From Lachnospiraceae bacterium UBA3814 (GTDB lineage: Bacteria > Bacillota > Clostridia > Lachnospirales > Lachnospiraceae), in the NCBI GenBank assembly GCA_002368575.1, contig DFEA01000097.1, positions 365 to 8,709 on the forward strand: a stretch of DNA of 8,345 bases, in the 5' to 3' direction. A model generated the notes under the pieces. It did no database searches. It was not told the origin of the DNA and saw nothing but the letters and a program-made list of their open reading frames with translations. Both the position numbers and the translations under genes were made by a program. The number at the start of each line of letters is the position of its first letter. Positions within the stretch are counted from its first letter, which is position 1. Positions 3,999 to 8,345 of the stretch are shown in pieces.

Positions 3999-5836
3999 TG
4001 TCAAATATGAATGTTCTAATGCATAATATGCAGTCGATGTTTACGAATCGACAGTTGGGGATTACAAATAATAATCGGGCGAAGTCTTCGGAGAAGCTTT
4101 CGTCGGGATATAGGATTAACCGCGCGGCTGATGATGCGGCGGGTTTAACTATTTCCGAGAAGATGAGGCATAAAGTTAGAAGCCTCCATCAAGGAGCAAA
4201 AAATATCCAGGATGGTGTCTCTTTATGCCAGATTGGAGATGGTGCTTTGGCTGAATCTCAGGATATACTCCAGAGAATAAATGAATTATCGATTAAATCT
4301 GCAAATGACACTAACACCCAGCAGGATCGTGAAGCCATTCAGGCGGAGGTTGGACAGCTAAAGGAAGAGCTGGATCGGGTGGCTCATTCTACTTCTTTTA
4401 ATGAGAAAATTTTCCCATTATTGGGTGGTGTACTAGAGGATACAGTAATACCCGGAGAAAAGGTAGGGTTTGATAATGTTCAAATTAAGAATTGGCAAAA
4501 TGCAAAAGTATCTATGTCTGACTGGCCATTTGATGAGAACAGTTCCCCCACAACTATGAGACTTAAAGCAGGTATTCAAGGGACGGGGACAACATTGGAC
4601 GGAAAGGAATATAGTTTGATTTATGACGATGGAAGAACAAGTTATCCTTCTATTGCATTTGGATATAAATCACCAGGAGAGACAGAAAATAAGTTTGAGA
4701 TGATTTCATTTTCACAGATGGAAGTTAAACCAGGATCTGTGGTCTTAGATGAAGACAACCAAACTATTTCTAGAACTTTGACTTATGAAAATCAACGAAA
4801 GGGTATTTCATTTGAGATAAATCAATCTGTTACAGCTGTTCAGGAACGCAAATCATTTGAAATTAAAAACTCTTTTGTAAATAAGGGTGATTCCCAAATA
4901 AATACTTATATGTTTGTACAAAATTTTGATACAGCTTATGGAGGGGATTATGACGGAGATCGTATAGAACAGTATTTTTCTGATAATAACAGGATAACTC
5001 AAGAGTCACTCTGGGTTAAGGATAATGATCACGAATTGTCTTTGCTTGGAAATCTTAATCGTATGGGCTTAAATGATAGTGGAATAGGTCAGTTAGTGAA
5101 TAAATATGTTGCAGGAAGAATCTCTTTAGACGCAATGCCGAGCAGTATCTCTATTGCTAATACAGACGACCACGTATTTCCTTTTTCAGAATCTATTCAA
5201 TTCGATAGCTCAAAAATGGGATTTTTGGCAGTAGGTCGATGGAAACCAGGAGATGATCACTGGGATTTTATGAATAATTATGAATCCGAAACAAAGGAGT
5301 CATTGGCTGATGGTGTTGATATCAGCTTCACATATGCATCTTTTGGGGATAGTACACTTACGTATGGGGTAAAAAACATATTTAATGATCCAAACATTGA
5401 TGCTTCTAATCTTGAGATTTCAGATTTTCATGTTAAGGATTATAAAGATGTGTGGATTCAGTATAGCGATGTACGGGACGATGGAATGGATATTCGGTGT
5501 TGCAACGCGACCTGCGAAGGATTGGGAATGACAAATGTAGATTTATCTACACGTCAAGGGGCATTAGAAGCAATTGATACTGTTAAAAATGCCTTGAGCA
5601 AGGTCAGTAGTTATAGAAGTCAATTCGGAGCTGATCAGAACAGACTTGAACATGCGATGGCAATTAATAATAACACAGCGGAAAATACAGATGCTGCTGA
5701 ATCCCGGATTAGAGATACAGATATGGCCGAAGAGATATCACGCTTTACCAAGGATGGAATTATACAACAAGCCGGTCAATCAATGCTCGCTCAGGCCAAT
5801 CAGAACCGTCAAGGAATCCTGAGCCTTTTGCAATAG
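3998..5836 (+). CDS. Flagellin 2, large filament subunit with a beta-rich central domain
   Basis: A 612-aa flagellin. The start is ATG 3998 with AAAAGGAG six bases upstream; a TTG-started frame from 3968 would add ten unlikely residues. Residues 1-137 are N-terminal D0/D1; 46 of the first 50 residues equal flagellin 1. Residues about 485-612 are C-terminal D1/D0 (VWIQYSDVRDDGMDI, GLGMTNVDLST, SSYRSQFGADQNRLEHA, ending GILSLLQ). Residues about 145-480 are an extra domain unrelated to that of flagellin 1, with alternating beta-type segments (ISRTLTYE, GISFEINQSV, RKSFEIKNSFVNKGDS, TYMFVQNFDTAYGG) and an acidic DYDGD (D317, D319, D321) that could bind calcium. It looks like a surface-exposed beta-sandwich, possibly ligand or glycan binding, by appearance only. 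Cysteines are C77, C501, C502 and C506. It is probably cotranscribed with flagellin 1; no terminator is visible between them. Confidence 0.95.
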   Translation: MSNMNVLMHNMQSMFTNRQLGITNNNRAKSSEKLSSGYRINRAADDAAGLTISEKMRHKVRSLHQGAKNIQDGVSLCQIGDGALAESQDILQRINELSIKSANDTNTQQDREAIQAEVGQLKEELDRVAHSTSFNEKIFPLLGGVLEDTVIPGEKVGFDNVQIKNWQNAKVSMSDWPFDENSSPTTMRLKAGIQGTGTTLDGKEYSLIYDDGRTSYPSIAFGYKSPGETENKFEMISFSQMEVKPGSVVLDEDNQTISRTLTYENQRKGISFEINQSVTAVQERKSFEIKNSFVNKGDSQINTYMFVQNFDTAYGGDYDGDRIEQYFSDNNRITQESLWVKDNDHELSLLGNLNRMGLNDSGIGQLVNKYVAGRISLDAMPSSISIANTDDHVFPFSESIQFDSSKMGFLAVGRWKPGDDHWDFMNNYESETKESLADGVDISFTYASFGDSTLTYGVKNIFNDPNIDASNLEISDFHVKDYKDVWIQYSDVRDDGMDIRCCNATCEGLGMTNVDLSTRQGALEAIDTVKNALSKVSSYRSQFGADQNRLEHAMAINNNTAENTDAAESRIRDTDMAEEISRFTKDGIIQQAGQSMLAQANQNRQGILSLLQ

Positions 5837-5934
5837 AGCAAATACCAGGCAATGGATTTTAAGAGACACAGATACCAATATAGTATTGTTGTTCTTGATT
5901 TAGACAGTATACATATTTTCTGAGCAGGATTATA

Positions 5935-6234
5935 ATGAAGTCAGTAAGTCTTGATGATTTTAAGAAAGCAGTTGACAAACGAAATACCAGCGATCATACG
6001 TGCAGAAACTGTGGTGGGAAGGTCAAATATTCTATTGTTGAAGGTACATATACCTGCAAGGAATGCGGGTTTGTGGAGTGGGATATCTATGGGAGAATAA
6101 AGGAACTGCTTGAATGGAATCCCAATCTTTCCAGAATAGAAATTGCTACGATCCTGCATGTTAAGATGCGTGATATGAACCAATGCTTCGACAATGGCAT
6201 CTTAGTCAATCCCAAAAGCAATATGCTGGATTAG
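5935..6234 (+). CDS. Small zinc-ribbon protein, YvyF-like flagellar accessory protein 1
   Basis: A 99-aa protein from ATG 5935 with a weak AGGA at 5926-5929. A four-cysteine zinc ribbon is clear: C23xxC26 (CRNCGG) and C41xxC44 (CKECG). It is followed by a predicted small helical domain (DIYGRIKELLE, then IEIATILHVKMRD, then FDNGIL), the pattern of a short winged-helix or MerR-like module. The layout resembles the N-terminal two thirds of the YvyF family (flagellar region proteins encoded beside flgM in Bacillus), but it lacks the C-terminal second cysteine cluster. It is paralogous to the next gene. The function is not known; a regulatory or chaperone role in flagellar gene expression is inferred from position. 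C84 is an extra cysteine outside the ribbon. Confidence 0.75.
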   Translation: MKSVSLDDFKKAVDKRNTSDHTCRNCGGKVKYSIVEGTYTCKECGFVEWDIYGRIKELLEWNPNLSRIEIATILHVKMRDMNQCFDNGILVNPKSNMLD

Positions 6235-6272
6235 AGTCGCTAAAACAGGAGTAGAATAGATCCCTCAAACAT

Positions 6273-6719
6273 ATGGAGAATGAGATCAGAAATCTTGGAA
6301 ATCAAATAAGGAAATGTCAAATCTGCGGAGGGAGAATGTTAACATCGGTCTCCGGCGGATTTGTGTGTCCTGTCTGCGGACGGGAGGAGCAGGATGACTA
6401 CGGGAAGATATGGGACTATATCAATAAATATGGTCCGTCGTCAGTATATGTTATTCATATCGCTACGGGTGTTTCGGAAGAAATAATAAAGGAATTTCTG
6501 GAACAAGGCAAATTGGGCGAGATTGAAGAAGAGCCGCCGCTTCCGAAATGTGAACGCTGTGGAAGAGAAATAAAATCCGGCAGATTGTGCCTATATTGCA
6601 TGAAGGATGAAGTAAACAGGCTTAAAGAGAGTCCCGTTAGTCCGAAGGGTCAGCATGACTCTATATACAAGGGTGTCGTAATGCATTATTTCGGAAAGGA
6701 TGGAAAATATATGAAATGA
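6273..6719 (+). CDS. Zinc-ribbon protein, YvyF-like flagellar accessory protein 2
   Basis: A 148-aa protein from ATG 6273, the only standard start after an in-frame stop at 6252-6254. There is no good ribosome binding site: the nearest AGGAG (6247-6251) is 21 bases away, so translation may be coupled or weak. Two zinc sites are visible: C15xxC18 with C32xxC35 (CQICGG, CPVCG) and C93xxC96 with C106xxC109 (CERCG, CLYC). Between them is a helical module (DDYGKIWDYINKYG, IHIATGVSEEIIKEFLEQGKL) matching the wing/helix part of YvyF. The C-terminal CERCGREIKSGRLC pattern is also typical of that family, which in Bacillus lies next to the anti-sigma factor gene flgM. It is paralogous to the preceding gene. 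The role in flagellar regulation is inferred from family and neighbours. Confidence 0.8.
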   Translation: MENEIRNLGNQIRKCQICGGRMLTSVSGGFVCPVCGREEQDDYGKIWDYINKYGPSSVYVIHIATGVSEEIIKEFLEQGKLGEIEEEPPLPKCERCGREIKSGRLCLYCMKDEVNRLKESPVSPKGQHDSIYKGVVMHYFGKDGKYMK

Positions 6720-6826
6720 TTACTGTTCTGTCATCACAGGACTATTTTAAGCCAATACTATCTGATTCAAACGCCACTCAGAAAAGCCGGTTCAAATTAG
6801 GGATTTCGGAAACGAAGCAAATATGA
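6716..6826 (+). CDS. Possible 36-aa small protein overlapping the previous stop (ATGA)
   Basis: ATG at 6716 overlaps the TGA of the previous gene in the form ATGA, the usual arrangement for translational coupling. It reads MITVLSSQDYFKPILSDSNA and then 16 more residues (TQKSRFKLGISETKQI) to TGA at 6824. The composition is plausible for a soluble protein, but there is no independent ribosome binding site and I recognise no family. It could be a genuine small protein, a worn gene start (for example of a gene once following a yvyF-like gene), or chance. Confidence 0.3.
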   Translation: MITVLSSQDYFKPILSDSNATQKSRFKLGISETKQI

Positions 6827-6858
6827 ACTTACATTCTTCGAGTGGACAAGAGAAAAAC

Positions 6859-6898
6859 GGCTTTACTGGAGCAAAGATGTTCCGGTGAAGCCATTTTT
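6859..6898 (+). terminator. Intrinsic terminator of the flagellar accessory genes
   Basis: Bases 6859-6872 (GGCTTTACTGGAGC) pair along their whole length with 6879-6892 (GTTCCGGTGAAGCC), with a few G-U pairs and the loop AAAGAT. ATTTTT follows at 6893-6898. An AAAAA run precedes the stem, so it may also work on the minus strand against read-through from the transposase. Confidence 0.8.
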
Positions 6899-6907
6899 CT
6901 ATGCAAA

Positions 6908-6948
6908 AAAACCTGCTAACAAAAGTCAAGTACATTTGAGCAGGTTTT
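6908..6948. repeat. 10-bp inverted repeat near the IS end
   Basis: AAAACCTGCT (6908-6917) and AGCAGGTTTT (6939-6948) are perfect inverted copies separated by 21 bases. Flanking A and T runs give it a terminator-like look in both directions. The core AGCAGGT is also the inverse of ACCTGCT at 8322-8328, on the other side of the transposase, so one arm may belong to the IS end. Confidence 0.45.
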
Positions 6949-6982
6949 AAATAGTTTTTTATGTTACATTTTTACGCACACC

Positions 6983-7008
6983 AAAAAGGCTGGTATTATC
7001 CCCAGCCT
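6983..7008 (-). terminator. Intrinsic terminator of the IS110 transposase
   Basis: On the minus strand AGGCTGG (7008-7002) pairs with CCAGCCT (6993-6987) around an 8-base loop and runs into TTTTT (6987-6983). It is 24 bases beyond the transposase stop. Confidence 0.75.
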
Positions 7009-7031
7009 GAGCCAATACCTTATGCATTACA

Positions 7032-8234
7032 TCATTGATAAACTTCGATTACCCGGGCATAGTATATCCGTAAGAACTTATTTAATCCTGCTATTTTCGC
7101 GTGCTTTTTACTTTTTCCTTCAGACTCCTTCTTCAGGATATAGTTATATACAGCGTCATCTTTCGGTGCCGGATGGCTTTTAAGAACTCGCATAACCTCG
7201 TACCCGACCTTCCTTAAAGTTGAAGAACCCCGTTTTGTTATCTTTCGCTTAGAGCCAACAAACTGCCCTGACTCGTATGGTGGCGGATCAATTCCAGCCC
7301 ATGCAATAAGCGCTTTGGCATTATGAAGCCTTCTTACATCGCCGATTTCTGCAATGAGCTTTGGTGCGAGAACATCCCCGACGCCTCCCATTTCCCGAAC
7401 TGTAGAATATTCAGGCAGGGACTTCGCAAGTGTCTGCATTCGTGCTAAAATGAGTGCCAGAGAGCTATCCACAGCCCTCAAAACTGATATGGCTTCCTCT
7501 ACTAACATTTTGGTCGATGGGGTATTGGAAGACAGTGTAGGAATACCATTGCATGCCAGTTCGTAGACTGCTTCAGCCTTAGATCTGCTGCGGTGGTATT
7601 TCTTTTCCTTAGCCCAGCTCAAGTATTCCTCTGTGAATTCTTCAAGGTTCATTGATGTAATCAAATCGAAATGCCAAAACTTTTCAACAAAATCACTAAG
7701 CTTATCTTTGCCATTAGCTTCATTCCAACTATTAAACATCTTTTTAATGCCAGGCATAACGTAGTCCAAAATGTGAGTTAGTTCCTGCAATGCTTTAACA
7801 TGAAGCTCCATATAATACCGATACCTACGTCCCAGCAACTTAAGCTCGGCATATGTTTCTTCATCACCTTCATATTTCTGGAGCTTGTACCATTTTTCAA
7901 TGCCATAATTCGCAATCGTCATTGAGTCTAGCTTGTCAGTTTTGGCACCTCTGATACTGTTGTCCTTTGCATATTTCTTCATTGCAAACGGATTGACAAC
8001 AGATACGAAATATCCCTTATCGTGAAGAAATGTCAATACTGGTAGGTGATAGATGCCTGTTGCCTCCATCACAATTCTTATCTCACCGTCCAGTTTCGCC
8101 AACAGATCAGCAAAGGCTTCCATTGCTCCTTCTTCATGCTGCACCTCGAACGGACTGCACACAATCTCTCCATATGGCTTAAGAATACACACAGTGCTTT
8201 TTCCCTTTGACACATCAACTCCAACGCTTATCAT
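7032..8234 (-). CDS. IS110-family transposase (DEDD plus serine recombinase), intact
   Basis: A 400-aa transposase read leftwards. The start is ATG at 8234-8232, chosen because AAGGAGG (8247-8241) lies six bases upstream and the family begins with MISVGVDVSKG; an in-frame ATG at 8288 would add 18 odd residues. The N-terminal RuvC-like DEDD domain shows D7 (GVDVSKG), E57 (VMEATGIYH) and D100/D103 (KTDKLDS). The C-terminal Transposase_20 domain shows REMGGVGDVLAPKLIAEIGD, then AWAGIDPPPYESGQFVG with the presumed catalytic S322, then KRGSSTLRKVGYEV. All key residues are present and there is no frameshift, so it is probably active. It catalyses IS110 transposition through a Holliday-junction-like mechanism; related elements are guided by a bridge RNA encoded in the element's non-coding end. 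It is transcribed towards the flagellar genes. Confidence 0.93.
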   Translation of the reverse strand: MISVGVDVSKGKSTVCILKPYGEIVCSPFEVQHEEGAMEAFADLLAKLDGEIRIVMEATGIYHLPVLTFLHDKGYFVSVVNPFAMKKYAKDNSIRGAKTDKLDSMTIANYGIEKWYKLQKYEGDEETYAELKLLGRRYRYYMELHVKALQELTHILDYVMPGIKKMFNSWNEANGKDKLSDFVEKFWHFDLITSMNLEEFTEEYLSWAKEKKYHRSRSKAEAVYELACNGIPTLSSNTPSTKMLVEEAISVLRAVDSSLALILARMQTLAKSLPEYSTVREMGGVGDVLAPKLIAEIGDVRRLHNAKALIAWAGIDPPPYESGQFVGSKRKITKRGSSTLRKVGYEVMRVLKSHPAPKDDAVYNYILKKESEGKSKKHAKIAGLNKFLRIYYARVIEVYQ

Positions 8235-8345
8235 CTGATACCTCCTTGAACTGATAATAGTAATTGTTCCAGCCGCACTTATTACCATTCAGTTTAGTTA
8301 GTTACGCGGGAGCTGATCCCTACCTGCTTAATCGAATGCTTATAA
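8235..8345 (-). other. Non-coding 5' flank of the IS110 transposase; possible bridge RNA region
   Basis: On the minus strand this stretch contains GGGA-TCAGC-TCCC (8320-8308), GGTAATA pairing with TATTATC (8277-8235 area), and the ribosome binding site. IS110-group elements encode their bridge RNA upstream of the transposase, so part of one could lie here. The window stops before the end of the element, so no full RNA can be drawn. Confidence 0.25.
8241..8247 (-). promoter_or_regulatory. Ribosome binding site fixing the transposase start
   Basis: AAGGAGG on the minus strand lies six bases before the ATG at 8234. It supports the 400-aa product over the longer 418-aa reading frame. Confidence 0.85.

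Larger units (their letters stand above)
6827..7031. other. Non-coding junction between the flagellar genes and the IS110 transposase
   Basis: No gene is seen here. The stretch carries three hairpins: a plus-strand terminator (6859-6898), an A/T-flanked inverted repeat (6908-6948) and the transposase terminator on the minus strand (6983-7008). The IS end must fall somewhere in it, most likely between about 6900 and 6980. Confidence 0.6.
6983..8345 (-). mobile_element. IS110-family insertion sequence (outer ends not fixed; right part may run past the window)
   Basis: The element is defined by its intact minus-strand IS110 transposase and the terminator just after it. IS110-family elements lack classical terminal inverted repeats and usually leave no target duplication, so the ends cannot be set from one sequence. 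The flagellar-side end lies at or beyond 6983, probably between 6900 and 6983. Only 111 bases upstream of the transposase start are in the window. ACCTGCT (8322-8328) mirrors AGCAGGT (6939-6945) and may be a subterminal repeat of the IS1111 subgroup. Confidence 0.6.

Noticed and set aside
1864..5836. Flagellinolysin (metalloprotease domain in the flagellin centre)
   Set aside because: Neither flagellin contains an HExxH zinc-protease motif.
5886..5917. Promoter TTGTTC-N17-CATATT before the first zinc-ribbon gene
   Set aside because: Only 3 of 6 and 4 of 6 matches; the gene may equally be read through from the flagellins, since no terminator is visible at 5837-5934.
8235..8288. Longer transposase start at 8288
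   Set aside because: No ribosome binding site, and IS110 proteins begin close to the first catalytic Asp; ATG at 8234 has a strong AAGGAGG.
1..8345. CRISPR array, tRNA or rRNA genes
   Set aside because: No short regularly spaced repeats, no cloverleaf with a GGTTCGAATCC-type arm and no rRNA-like sequence were seen on either strand.

Overview
The window looks like a chromosomal segment of a motile, low-to-moderate GC Firmicute, most likely a flagellated Lachnospiraceae relative (Roseburia/Butyrivibrio-like). The clues are two large flagellins with Clostridia-type termini, AAGGAG-type ribosome binding sites, a short EF-Tu C-terminus ending in VATIIE, and YvyF-like zinc-ribbon genes beside the flagellins. 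The genus is an inference and was not checked against any database.

Layout. (1) 1-93 is the last 30 codons of tuf (EF-Tu), followed by its intrinsic terminator. (2) 152-1148 holds a single-gene module: a textbook TTGACA-17-TATAAT promoter, a structured leader and a GTG-started NYN-domain (DUF88/LabA-like) putative ribonuclease. At 1149-1263 the tuf 3' end plus terminator appears a second time (112 of 115 bases identical to 37-151). The NYN gene is therefore bracketed by direct copies of the tuf tail, as expected for insertion with a long target duplication or integration into the 3' end of a core gene. No integrase is visible. (3) 1264-1863 is a 600-base region with no convincing gene. Its last 95 bases carry a strong terminator hairpin, an overlapping alternative (antiterminator-like) hairpin and the flagellin ribosome binding site. 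(4) 1864-3957 and 3998-5836 are tandem flagellin genes of 697 and 612 aa. They share nearly identical ends but have unrelated central domains. Both Shine-Dalgarno sequences sit in small hairpins that present GGA in the loop, suggestive of CsrA control. (5) 5935-6234 and 6273-6719 are paralogous zinc-ribbon/small-helical-domain proteins resembling the YvyF flagellar regulatory family. A 36-codon ORF overlaps the stop of the second by ATGA. (6) 6859-7008 is a cluster of terminator hairpins. (7) 7032-8234, on the minus strand, is an intact IS110-family DEDD/serine transposase whose element probably runs to or past the window end.

How the parts fit. Regions 4-5 are a flagellar filament locus: two filament subunits plus two likely regulatory accessory proteins, with leader features suggesting post-transcriptional control. 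The NYN module upstream and the IS110 element downstream are acquired DNA flanking that locus. The strongest candidate for something undescribed is the integrase-less NYN island inserted at the tuf 3' end. It carries its own promoter and a terminator-like structured leader, and is insulated by duplicated tuf terminators.
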